From NCBI GenBank assembly GCA_029979005.1, contig JAPOIJ010000005.1, positions 1-63,860 on the forward strand: DNA of 63,860 nt, given 5' to 3'. Source of the DNA: Planctomycetota bacterium (GTDB lineage Bacteria; Planctomycetota; Planctomycetia; Pirellulales; Pirellulaceae). Shown here piece by piece: positions 28,095 to 36,499 of this stretch (its first letter is position 1; every line of letters begins with the position of its first letter). A program made the translations under genes and the position numbers. Under the pieces are notes generated by a model, which was not told where the DNA came from, did not search any database, and saw only the letters and a program-made list of their open reading frames with translations.

Positions 28095-28334
28095 TAAAGT
28101 GCGGCTAAGAATGGTAGCAGTGCTATCGGCCTTTTACTGCCGTCCAACGAACCCACCACCGATTTTCAAAATAGAGAAACGGCAAAGACTAGGCACTCGG
28201 CTAACGCAGGGATTGCTAATTGTTCTTGACGCGGTCGAGCAATCTCACCAATATTCCGCCCCGCAGGCAATTTCTCAATTGGGGAAACTCCCGCTTGCCA
28301 ATATTCGTTGGAATCACCTCCAGAGCAATCTCGG

Positions 28335-30311
28335 ATGAAGCCGTTTTTTCGCGCCGTAAAACACTCGCTACGCTACCGCTGGACTATTGCGGGCGCGTTT
28401 ATCTGCTCATTGACCATTGCGGTCATTTGGAGTGCAAGTATCACAACGGTGTTTCCAATCGTAAAGATCGTCCTCGAGGGCGAAACGGCCGTCACTTGGG
28501 TTCAACATGAAATTGAAAGTGGCGAACAAAATGTCGATCGATTCGAAGGAGAGGTAGCGACCCTCGAAGCCCAGCAAGCAAGCAATCCCACGCCGCAGCT
28601 CGCCAACAAAATCGACCTTAAAAAAGACAGGCTCGCAGGCGAAGTCAAATCATTGGAGTGGTACAAAAACGCTAAACCCTACGTTGACCGCTACGCTCCC
28701 GATAACGCTTTCCAAACATTGGTGGTCGCGCTGATTTGGCTGCTCGGTGTCTCCATATTTAAGGGGATCCTGTTAGTAATCAGCGCCATTTTAGACGCGC
28801 GTGTTTCTGAAAAAACCGTGCTCGATTTAAGGCGTATTTATTACCGAAAAGCACTGGAACTTGACCAACGAAGAATCGACAATATCGGAACTTCGGCGAT
28901 GATGACTCATTTGTCTTATAACATGACGATGATCAGCTCAGGCCTTCGAATGTTCTACGGCAAGTGCCTTCGCGAGCCATTAAAAATGATCACTTGCCTT
29001 TGCGTGGCAGCCTGGATTTCATTCCCTCTGTTGATTATTTCCATGTTTATCGTGCCGGCAGGAGCATTTTTAATTCACTCATTATCCCGCCGAATGAAAC
29101 GCTCGACACAAATTGAGATGGAAGGCATGGCCGATGTGTTCCAAACACTCATCGAAACCTTCAAAGCGGTAAAAACCGTTCGTATTTTCAATCGCGAACG
29201 AAGCGAACGCGTACGCTTCAAGAAAAATGCGAATACGCTTTACCGAATGCAACTTCGAATCGCGCTTTACGATTCACTCCTCCGGCCCATCACCGAAGTT
29301 CTAAGTATTATCTCCATTTCGCTTTCGATGCTGGTCGGTGCCTATCTTGTATTGAATCAAGAAACTTACCTTTTCAATTTTATCAAAATTAGTGACACAC
29401 CGATCAAACCAGCGATGTTGCTAATGTTTTATGCCATGCTCGCAGGTGCGGCCGATCCCGCTCGAAAAATGAGCGAAATTGTGAATGTAATTGTCAGAGG
29501 AGGTACGGCTTGTGACAACCTGTTTAGAACCTTTGGCCCTGAACCACTTATTGGTCCACCAGAAAATCCAATCCCCGTTCCGGCGCATACACAGGAAATC
29601 GAATTTGAAGATGTGATCTTCTGCTATCTACCACGCCAACCGGTCATTAAAAAACTGAACCTGACCATCCCGGCAGGCCAAACCCTCGCAATTGTAGGAG
29701 GAAATGGTTGCGGCAAATCAACACTCATGAACTTGTTAGCCCGTTTCTACGATCCTCACTACGGAAAAATTATGATTGACGGGAAAGATATCCGTCAAAT
29801 GCATCCTAAAAAAGTACGTCAACAGATTGCCTGGGTCACCCAGGATTCAGTTCTTTTTAACGGATCGCTCTGGGAGAACATCTGTTACGGAAACCCCGAG
29901 GCCACCAACGAGCAGATAATGGATGCAATCCGGATCGCAAGAATCGACAAATTTGTGTCCAAACTCGAAGATGGATACCAATCAAACGTAGGAGACGATG
30001 GGAAAAACCTCTCTGCAGGCCAGCGGCAACGTGTCGCCATTGCGAGAGCGATCGTTTCAGATCCTAAAATTCTGATTCTTGACGAAGCTACCAGCCAAAT
30101 CGACGGTCAATCGGAAAGCATCATCCATGACTCGCTTGCAGAGTTCATTCAAGATCGAACCACCATCGTCATCACTCATCGCCCGTCCTCACTGAGACTG
30201 GCGGACCGAGTGATCGTAATGGAACTTGGCGAAATTGTGCACGACAGTTCGGTGCAAGAAGCCAAACAGTCCTCCGAGCAATTTCAAAGTCTATTTGCAA
30301 AATCTGCCTAG
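28335..30311 (+). CDS. MsbA-like ABC exporter (permease and ATPase in one chain), with coiled-coil insertion
   Basis: The 658-residue protein has a six-helix exporter domain followed by an ATPase with Walker A VGGNGCGKSTLMNLL, signature LSAGQRQRVAIARAI (LSAGQ instead of LSGGQ) and Walker B ILILDEATSQID. About 85 residues between TM1 and TM2 (about 40-125) are charged and heptad-like (EIESGEQNVDRFEGEVATLE, then KIDLKKDRLAGEVKSLE), far longer than the usual MsbA loop. The ATG at 28335 is preferred over an upstream in-frame start at 28308. It likely flips or exports a lipid-linked glycan. A paralogue with the same layout is at 48047, and a glycosyltransferase follows 245 bp downstream. Confidence 0.87.
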   Translation: MKPFFRAVKHSLRYRWTIAGAFICSLTIAVIWSASITTVFPIVKIVLEGETAVTWVQHEIESGEQNVDRFEGEVATLEAQQASNPTPQLANKIDLKKDRLAGEVKSLEWYKNAKPYVDRYAPDNAFQTLVVALIWLLGVSIFKGILLVISAILDARVSEKTVLDLRRIYYRKALELDQRRIDNIGTSAMMTHLSYNMTMISSGLRMFYGKCLREPLKMITCLCVAAWISFPLLIISMFIVPAGAFLIHSLSRRMKRSTQIEMEGMADVFQTLIETFKAVKTVRIFNRERSERVRFKKNANTLYRMQLRIALYDSLLRPITEVLSIISISLSMLVGAYLVLNQETYLFNFIKISDTPIKPAMLLMFYAMLAGAADPARKMSEIVNVIVRGGTACDNLFRTFGPEPLIGPPENPIPVPAHTQEIEFEDVIFCYLPRQPVIKKLNLTIPAGQTLAIVGGNGCGKSTLMNLLARFYDPHYGKIMIDGKDIRQMHPKKVRQQIAWVTQDSVLFNGSLWENICYGNPEATNEQIMDAIRIARIDKFVSKLEDGYQSNVGDDGKNLSAGQRQRVAIARAIVSDPKILILDEATSQIDGQSESIIHDSLAEFIQDRTTIVITHRPSSLRLADRVIVMELGEIVHDSSVQEAKQSSEQFQSLFAKSA

Positions 30312-30556
30312 TCCCCGCCAAAGGGCCCCCTTAGCTCATTCAAGGCACCACCCCTTGTGGGGGGCGGCTAAATCTAGGTGAAATTGCCTCCGATTTCGCT
30401 AGCAAATCAAATCTCTTCTCGCTGATCTTTGAGAGTTTTTGGGGAAGTGTTATCTTCAAGAGCCAAGCAGATTTGCATACGAATAATCATGGATGATTCT
30501 CGCAAGTCTTGCCTCTGACTTTTTCGCCGGACCCAGCCGGCCACCCAGGAAAAACA

Positions 30557-31792
30557 ATGCGAATATTTCGAAAAAACAAAAAAAACAAATCACCTTCCAC
30601 CCCACAACAGCGAAGGGTTATTTTTGTATCTCACGAAGCCACGAGAACGGGCGCTCCAAAGATCATTCTTAATATCCTGAAGCACTTTCGGGAGCATTGT
30701 GATGTTCAATGCGAAACTGTTCTTCAATCAGGTGGTCACTTAGCCACTGACTTTGCAGAACATTCAGTGGTCGATTGCTTCAACGTCGACAGTCAAAATG
30801 TTGAGGAACTTCGGAAACGGACGGCGCGTGTTGTGAATCGTGAAAAAAACAACAAGCCAATTCTCGCTGTTTGTAACAGCATGGAATCACGACACGTTGC
30901 AGCAGCTTTTGCAGAGCACGGTGTTCCTTGCGTTTCCCTAGTACACGAATTGCCATCGTCTTACTCTGAAAAAGACTACGAAAACATTTTCGCATCCTCC
31001 GAAAAAATTGTTTTCCCAGCCCACGCCGTACGCGATGCAGCCGACGCGAAGATTTCTATCCCACAAGGCAAATCGATCGTATTACCTCAGGGGTTGCTCA
31101 CGCCGGATTTTGGCAAAGGTATTTCGCGAGAAAAAGCACACGCGCAAATTAGAAAAGAATTATCACTGCCACCCAATGCATTCATTGCTCTTGGTTGCGG
31201 CACGCTCGATCTCCGTAAAGGCATTGATCACTATGCTGCGATTGCTCGGCAAACCTGCGCTCAAAACCAATCAGACACCCCGATTCATTTTGTCTGGGTA
31301 GGAGAAGGTCCTCGCTGGTGCCACTCTCCCTACCATTACGTCCAACTCGACATCCACAAAAGCCCTGCCCGAAACTACGTTCACTTCATTGGTGAGCGTC
31401 CGAATGTCGAACCTTACTTTGTAGGGGCAGATGCTTTCTTGATGACTTCACGAGTCGACCCATTCCCGTGTGTGATCCACGAAGCGATGGCAGCGAGCTT
31501 ACCCATCGTCACCTTTGCAAACTCAGGTGGAGCTGCCGAAGCGGTTGACAATGGCGCCGGAATCATTGTCGACTACGCTGATTACGAGCAAGTCTCCAGC
31601 TTACTGAGAACCCTCGCCGCCCAACCTGAACTCGCCAACGGTCTCCGGGAACGATCGCTGAAACGCGTGCATTCACGTTATCGATTCAACGAATACGGCG
31701 ACAAGTTGATTGACCTGAGCGAATCAGTCGTCAATCAGACATTGCGAACCACCGACTCCATGGAACAATTTCCAAGAATTGTTGCCGCGTGA
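30557..31792 (+). CDS. Glycosyltransferase family 4-like protein
   Basis: The 411-residue GT-B protein has an N-terminal donor/acceptor half starting RRVIFVSHEATRTGAPKIIL, where the GAPK loop is typical of the family. In its second half are the nucleotide-sugar motifs: FIALGCGTLDLRKGID, FVWVGEGPRW, and the EX7E-like DPFPCVIHEAMAASLPIV. The ATG at 30557 has AGGA ten bases upstream. The N-terminus is very basic (RKNKKNKS). It probably builds an envelope polysaccharide with the neighbouring exporter. Donor and acceptor are unknown. Confidence 0.83.
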   Translation: MRIFRKNKKNKSPSTPQQRRVIFVSHEATRTGAPKIILNILKHFREHCDVQCETVLQSGGHLATDFAEHSVVDCFNVDSQNVEELRKRTARVVNREKNNKPILAVCNSMESRHVAAAFAEHGVPCVSLVHELPSSYSEKDYENIFASSEKIVFPAHAVRDAADAKISIPQGKSIVLPQGLLTPDFGKGISREKAHAQIRKELSLPPNAFIALGCGTLDLRKGIDHYAAIARQTCAQNQSDTPIHFVWVGEGPRWCHSPYHYVQLDIHKSPARNYVHFIGERPNVEPYFVGADAFLMTSRVDPFPCVIHEAMAASLPIVTFANSGGAAEAVDNGAGIIVDYADYEQVSSLLRTLAAQPELANGLRERSLKRVHSRYRFNEYGDKLIDLSESVVNQTLRTTDSMEQFPRIVAA

Positions 31793-32167
31793 TTTGCAAC
31801 GGGTCGATTTACGTCCATTTATGATGGAATTCAAACCCAATCGCAGTAATCTGGCGGGATCGACTCACTCCCAGCATAGAATCGGAATGCCCTTTCAGCC
31901 TCCGGCCATTCTGCGCACTTTCGGTAGACGTTTCGGCAGCGCCGCACAATTCCCAACAACCGTAAGCAGGCGGTTGCGAACCGACTTGAATTGATTTAAA
32001 GTCGAAGGGATCTTCAAGGGACATCTCTATGCTGCCAATCATCTCTGCCGAAACACGATACCGCAACCGTTACAGCGGACTCTAATTTTGAAAACGCGTG
32101 CCCTTCTGGCCACTCGGTAAACCCAATTGAGAAACTCCCCGCACACATTTTTTGAAAGTGCACCGCT
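31793..32167. other. Intergenic stretch without recognised content
   Basis: These 375 bp contain short open frames on both strands, but none has a convincing start, ribosome site or protein-like composition. No hairpin with T-tract, RNA gene or repeat was recognised. It may hold the promoter of the downstream GcvT-like/PYROXD2-like pair. Confidence 0.5.
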
Positions 32168-33403
32168 ATGCCTAAAATGACCGCGTTTCACTCGCGACTG
32201 GAGCCGCTAAACGAAACGAAAATCTGGAAAAACTGGTCCGGATTTCTCGTTGCACCACAGTACAAGTACTCACTTACCAACGAATATTATGCGATTCGAA
32301 GCTCCGTCTCGCTGCTCGACACCTCACCCTTATTTAAGTACCGCATCTCTGGGCCCGATTCAGTTCGCCTCCTCGAAAGAATTATGTCACGTGACATAAA
32401 TCGATGCAAAGTAGGCGGCGCGCAGTACACCGTTTGGTCCGACGAAAAAGGATTCGTAATTCAAGATGGTGTTATCCTTCGAACAAGTGAATTCGAGTTC
32501 TACTTAACCGCCGGCGAACCCACGCTACGGTATTTCAAGTCCATTGCCAGAGAAATGCAACTCGATGAGGTCACGGTCGATGACATTTCAGAAGCCTACG
32601 GGATCCTCGCCCTGCAAGGCCCGCATGCTCACAATGTCATTTCTCAAATAACCAATGACGCTACCGATTTGAAGTATTTTGAGGTGGTTAGCACTCAGAT
32701 GGGTGAAACCGAAGTCATTATTTCACGAACCGGTTATACAGGAGATCTCGGATACGAAATCTGGGTCCCCCAAATTAATGCGATTGATTTATGGGACTCA
32801 TTAATGAATGCCGGAGAGGGATACAATATTGCCCCGATCGGAACCACCGCGTTAAAGATGGCCCGAGTGGAAGCCGGATTGTTGTTAATGGGAGTCGATT
32901 TTGAGTCCTCGCGATTTGCCTGGGTTGATGCGCAGCGCGAAACAGCAATCGAATTAGGATGGTCTTGGATGTTTCGCGATTTAGAAAAAGACGGCCGGGA
33001 TTTTATCGGTCGCTCTGCGATCGAAATAGAGCTCAAAAATAAAACCAGTCGCTGGAAGACCGTAGGACTAGAAATCGACTGGCACAGCTACGAAGCAGTC
33101 CATTTGGAAGCTGGAATTTTACCACCTAAGAGTGACCTTTATCGCGAAACCACGATGAGTATTTACCGAAGAAGCGAAACTCCGTGGGAGTATGCTGGAT
33201 ACGCAACCAGCTTTCTTTTTTCTTCGCTTTTGCGAAAGCCCATTGCAATTGCGAAACTTCCATTGGATCTGGCAATCGACGGTACCGAGGTCGACCTCGA
33301 GCTTTCCGTAATACGCAAGCCCGTCAACGTTCTGGCCAAGGTCACTTCACTGCCGTTTTTCAAACCCAAACGTAAAACCGCACCGATGGGAGGCGGAAAA
33401 TGA
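32168..33403 (+). CDS. GcvT-like aminomethyltransferase / folate-dependent demethylase family protein
   Basis: The 411-residue protein has the GcvT fold: YYAIRSSVSLLDTSPLFKYRISGPDS near the N-terminus, then YTVWSDEKGFVIQDGVILR (the folate-site acidic residue region; canonical DD reads QD), LALQGPHA, and SRTGYTGDLGYEIWVP. The C-terminal beta-barrel follows. Such proteins move a one-carbon unit from an amine or ether to tetrahydrofolate. It is not near gcvH or gcvP, so it is probably not the glycine cleavage T-protein. Its stop overlaps the start of an FAD oxidoreductase by 4 bp (ATGA), suggesting one joint oxidative demethylation pathway. Confidence 0.8.
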   Translation: MPKMTAFHSRLEPLNETKIWKNWSGFLVAPQYKYSLTNEYYAIRSSVSLLDTSPLFKYRISGPDSVRLLERIMSRDINRCKVGGAQYTVWSDEKGFVIQDGVILRTSEFEFYLTAGEPTLRYFKSIAREMQLDEVTVDDISEAYGILALQGPHAHNVISQITNDATDLKYFEVVSTQMGETEVIISRTGYTGDLGYEIWVPQINAIDLWDSLMNAGEGYNIAPIGTTALKMARVEAGLLLMGVDFESSRFAWVDAQRETAIELGWSWMFRDLEKDGRDFIGRSAIEIELKNKTSRWKTVGLEIDWHSYEAVHLEAGILPPKSDLYRETTMSIYRRSETPWEYAGYATSFLFSSLLRKPIAIAKLPLDLAIDGTEVDLELSVIRKPVNVLAKVTSLPFFKPKRKTAPMGGGK

Positions 33404-34998
33404 GTAACTCCAAAAATTACGATGCCATCGTTATTGGCGGTGGGCACAACGGCCTGGTAAACGCGGCCTATCTCGCCAAAGCAGGTTTGAAAACACTCGT
33501 ACTCGAGCGCCGCCACTTAGTCGGTGGCGCGGCGATCACAGAAGAACTTGTTCCGGGTTTTAAGTTCACGACATTCTCCTACGCCATTAGCCTAATGCGA
33601 CCGGATATTGTGCAAGACCTTTGTCTGGCTGACCACGGCATGCTGGTCCTGCCTCTGGTCAACACTTTCCAACCCGGCTTCAACGGAGACTATCTGCTTC
33701 TTGGGGCAGACGCCGATGCCAACTTCCACGAGATGGCCAGACATTCACGAGAAGATGCTGAGTCCATTCGCGACTTGTCGCACTTAATCGACCGTGTGTG
33801 TTTTGCCCTAAAGCCGCTCATGGATAACATTCCTCCGAATGCACTGAGCGATGACCCAGCCGAACTGGCTGCGATGGCGGGTCTAAAAGATTACATGGCC
33901 GGACTTGAACCAGACGTCCGCGCAATGATTGACAAATTTGTAAATTGTAGCGCCGCTGAGATTCTCGAAGAGTATTTTGAATCCGATTTGGTCAAAGCGT
34001 TAATTGCATCCAGCGGAATCATTGGTAGCAAAGTAGGGCCGCGCTCAAAAGGCTCTGGACTTGTCTGGCTGTTCCATAAAATGGGAGAATACGATGGCGT
34101 TCTAGGGGAATGGGGATTTCACAAAGGTGGCAACGGAGGATTTACGGAAGTCCTCGCCAAGGCCGTGGTTGCGTTTGGTGGGACCATCCTGACCGACGCA
34201 GACGTCGACACTGTGATTTACAAAGACTCGGTAGCAACCGGCGTTCGCCTCGCCAGCGGCGAAGAATACTTCGCTCCAACGGTCGTCAGTGCCCTCGATC
34301 CCCGCCGAACCTTTACCCAGTTAGTCTCTGCTGATGATTTGCCGGATTCTCTAATCGAAGCAATTGGGAAATATAAATTCCAAGGCACAGCCGCCAAAGT
34401 GAATTTTGCGCTATCCGATCTTCCAAGCTTTCCCGGATTAGAAAATCGCAAAGATATCTTTATGGGTTTTACGAATTTAGGGCCATCAATCGACTATCTC
34501 GAGGAAGCCTTTGCGGATTGCGAGGCAGGAAGGTACAGCAGAAAGCCGTTTCTCGATTGCTGCGTCCAATCAACCGTCGATCCAGACATGACGCCGCCCG
34601 GTAAACATATCATGTCCTGTTTCGTGATGTACGCCCCCTATCATTTATCCGAGAGCGACTGGGATACAGAACGGGAGAATCTTGGTGACGTGGTTCAAGC
34701 AACAATTGAAGAATTTTTCCCGGGATTCGGATCGTTGATTCTCCATCGCGAAATCGTTACACCTCTCGACATCGAAAGAATTGTCGGACTTACCGAAGGC
34801 AATATTTTTGCGGGTGAACTGTTTGCTGATCAAATGTTTTTGAATCGCCCCGCGCCCGGATGGAATCAATATCGGACTCCAATCAGCGGGTATTACCAAT
34901 GTGGTTCAGGAACTCATCCTGGCGGTTGCGTTATTGGTGGCCCCGGGAAATTGGCCGCCAAGCAGATTCTTGGAGATCTTAAAACACAAGCGGAATAG
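33400..34998 (+). CDS. FAD-dependent oxidoreductase, PYROXD2/phytoene-desaturase-like
   Basis: The 532-residue protein begins with the dinucleotide-binding motif AIVIGGGHNGLVNAAYLAKAG, then LVGGAAITEELVPGF. The C-terminal FAD motif lies in SGYYQCGSGTHPGGCVIGGPG. Length and motifs match the COG1233/PYROXD2 branch rather than true carotenoid CrtI, and no other carotenoid gene is near. A GGGAGG Shine-Dalgarno sequence sits just before the ATG at 33400. Translational coupling to the GcvT-like gene suggests that it oxidises the same C1-bearing substrate or a carrier. Substrate unknown. Confidence 0.83.
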   Translation: MSNSKNYDAIVIGGGHNGLVNAAYLAKAGLKTLVLERRHLVGGAAITEELVPGFKFTTFSYAISLMRPDIVQDLCLADHGMLVLPLVNTFQPGFNGDYLLLGADADANFHEMARHSREDAESIRDLSHLIDRVCFALKPLMDNIPPNALSDDPAELAAMAGLKDYMAGLEPDVRAMIDKFVNCSAAEILEEYFESDLVKALIASSGIIGSKVGPRSKGSGLVWLFHKMGEYDGVLGEWGFHKGGNGGFTEVLAKAVVAFGGTILTDADVDTVIYKDSVATGVRLASGEEYFAPTVVSALDPRRTFTQLVSADDLPDSLIEAIGKYKFQGTAAKVNFALSDLPSFPGLENRKDIFMGFTNLGPSIDYLEEAFADCEAGRYSRKPFLDCCVQSTVDPDMTPPGKHIMSCFVMYAPYHLSESDWDTERENLGDVVQATIEEFFPGFGSLILHREIVTPLDIERIVGLTEGNIFAGELFADQMFLNRPAPGWNQYRTPISGYYQCGSGTHPGGCVIGGPGKLAAKQILGDLKTQAE

Positions 34999-35008
34999 CT
35001 TTTTTCCG

Positions 35009-35027
35009 TTGACAATTTATCCACCTA
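35009..35027 (+). promoter_or_regulatory. DnaA-box-like 19-bp motif (copy 2)
   Basis: TTGACAATTTATCCACCTA differs by one base from the word upstream of dnaA (26271-26289). It lies in the 90-bp convergent gap between the PYROXD2-like gene and the PTPS-like gene. The position makes a promoter role less likely than a protein-binding site; a chance match cannot be excluded. Confidence 0.4.
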
Positions 35028-35088
35028 TGCACGGGCGGACGCCCCAAATCAGATTAACGAAATTTAACCTGCCGTATGTGCAATGTAC

Positions 35089-35598
35089 TTAAACGCTCGA
35101 CGGTGACGGCCAATCCAACTCACAAACACCCCATTGGCCTCGATTTTCATCGACTGAAACAACCAACCCCCTGATCTGATCGCCAAACTTGGATTGAGTT
35201 TTTTCAATTAGCTCTTGCCCGATCAACTGTGCCATTAATTCCGCCGTAGTATTCGCGATCGGCAGCAGCACACAATCTTGTCGGGGAAAAACCCAACGGC
35301 GATCTTCAAACCTCACTACCACCTCTTTTTCAACCTCAGCCACCTTGATCGTTGGATGCAATGTTGGCAACACAACATGGTGATCAAGCCGACTGACGAT
35401 CTCCTGCAGAGCATCTCGCAATGCAATAAAGTCAACGACATAACCGTTTTCATCCAGTGCTCCAATCACTTCACATTTAACGCGATAATTGTGACCATGA
35501 ATAGATTCGCAAATATTGCCGTCGAACGTAATGAAGTGCGCTGCACTAAAAACTAAATTATCTTTTTCAAGCTGAACTCGAAATGTATTAGTCGTCAT
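35089..35598 (-). CDS. 6-pyruvoyl-tetrahydropterin synthase/QueD family protein
   Basis: The 169-residue protein has the zinc ligands His21 (FSAAHF), His34 and His36 in CESIHGHNY, and the catalytic Cys30 in the CxxxHGH spacing. LDHHVV later supplies the catalytic His. It thus looks active on dihydroneopterin triphosphate or related pterins. In planctomycetes and methylotrophs a PTPS-like protein is found with C1 genes, so it may act in pterin formation for methanopterin or in queuosine synthesis; the genes next to it favour the first. It lies 4 bp after the CitG-like gene in a three-gene operon. Confidence 0.83.
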   Translation of the reverse strand: MTTNTFRVQLEKDNLVFSAAHFITFDGNICESIHGHNYRVKCEVIGALDENGYVVDFIALRDALQEIVSRLDHHVVLPTLHPTIKVAEVEKEVVVRFEDRRWVFPRQDCVLLPIANTTAELMAQLIGQELIEKTQSKFGDQIRGLVVSVDENRGQWGVCELDWPSPSSV

Positions 35599-35602
35599 TT
35601 AT

Positions 35603-36499
35603 TTACCTAAATGGTGGCTCAATAATTTGATTGTGGATTCCAATAAATAAGCTGGCCGCAATCAGATCAGCGGTCGTTCCTGGATTGCGTTGATGGCCAT
35701 CGGATCGCAGCCAGAAATCGAGCTCCGAAACGCGTTTCCAGTATTCCTCCCGACTCGCCGAAATGTCTCCGGCCCCGTCACTGACGAGTGTCTCCATTGC
35801 TTTTGAGGCGAGCATCTGGGAATGCCGCGCAACCTCAAGCCCGCATTTCCTTGCAATCAAGCTATCAGGAAATTCAGCCATCAGCGCAACATGAGCGTAC
35901 ACGATTCCCTCGGTAAGGCCACCCAGCAAGCTCCGGCCCCGCTCAATCGCCGGAACGGCGAATTCGAACAGCATGCGAAACCCCTCTGAATATTGCCGAG
36001 CAACCATATCTCGATCTCTCGCCAATTCCATCGCTGCCATCAAATCAACGAATTCAGAATTGGCATCCGCAACATCAAGTTTTTGCACAGTCCCCAAACC
36101 GGCCGGACTTGCCAGCCGGATTGCTTCGTAAAACTGAGCGCCATCTTCCTTCTTCAATTCACTCAAAAAAGCTGAGATTCGCTCTGAGCTCAACAGAGCG
36201 TCTGGGTCGGCCGCGACTAACTTTGCTAAAGGCACCAACAAAAGAATAATTCCTAAGTTGGTGTTAGTTCCTACGATTTCTAAATTCGAACGCACCGCCT
36301 GTAAAACAGTCGCACCAACGGAACTTTCTGGCAATCGATCAATCACGCCCCCCAAGAGCACGGCGCTGGTCGTGAAATCACCCAACGTAACGTCATCAAA
36401 ATCAGCCCCACGGTGCACATTCCCGGGCTTCGGTGCCACAACTTCAAGAATACAGCTGAGGGTTGCAAGTCCACCCGGCGAAAGAAACGTGTCGCTCAT
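35603..36499 (-). CDS. CitG/MdcB-type triphosphoribosyl-dephospho-CoA synthase family protein
   Basis: The 298-residue helical protein has the CitG hallmark VVAPKPGNVHRGADFDD near the N-terminus, the TNTNLGIILLLVPLA segment and a C-terminal RNPGTTADLIAASLFI. Classical CitG makes the prosthetic group of citrate lyase, but no lyase genes are seen here. CitG-like genes are known in the H4MPT clusters of methylotrophs and planctomycetes, and may transfer a ribose or phosphoribosyl unit in cofactor assembly. Overlap by 4 bp with the upstream hydrolase and 4-bp spacing to the PTPS-like gene argue for a shared pathway. Confidence 0.8.
   Translation of the reverse strand: MSDTFLSPGGLATLSCILEVVAPKPGNVHRGADFDDVTLGDFTTSAVLLGGVIDRLPESSVGATVLQAVRSNLEIVGTNTNLGIILLLVPLAKLVAADPDALLSSERISAFLSELKKEDGAQFYEAIRLASPAGLGTVQKLDVADANSEFVDLMAAMELARDRDMVARQYSEGFRMLFEFAVPAIERGRSLLGGLTEGIVYAHVALMAEFPDSLIARKCGLEVARHSQMLASKAMETLVSDGAGDISASREEYWKRVSELDFWLRSDGHQRNPGTTADLIAASLFIGIHNQIIEPPFR

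Noticed and set aside
28099..28510. Two short plus-strand frames between dnaA and the ABC exporter
   Set aside because: One overlaps the exporter in another frame, and neither has a plausible start or protein-like composition.
30324..30370. Possible terminator after the first exporter (GCCCCC and GGGGGC arms)
   Set aside because: Several alternative C-G pairings are possible and no T-tract follows, so it cannot be called a terminator.
31779..31994. 71-codon frame after the glycosyltransferase
   Set aside because: Overlaps the glycosyltransferase end, starts without a ribosome site and has no recognisable content.
33400..34998. Carotenoid phytoene desaturase (CrtI)
   Set aside because: Motifs fit the PYROXD2-like branch better, and no crtB or other carotenoid gene is close by; the coupled partner is GcvT-like.
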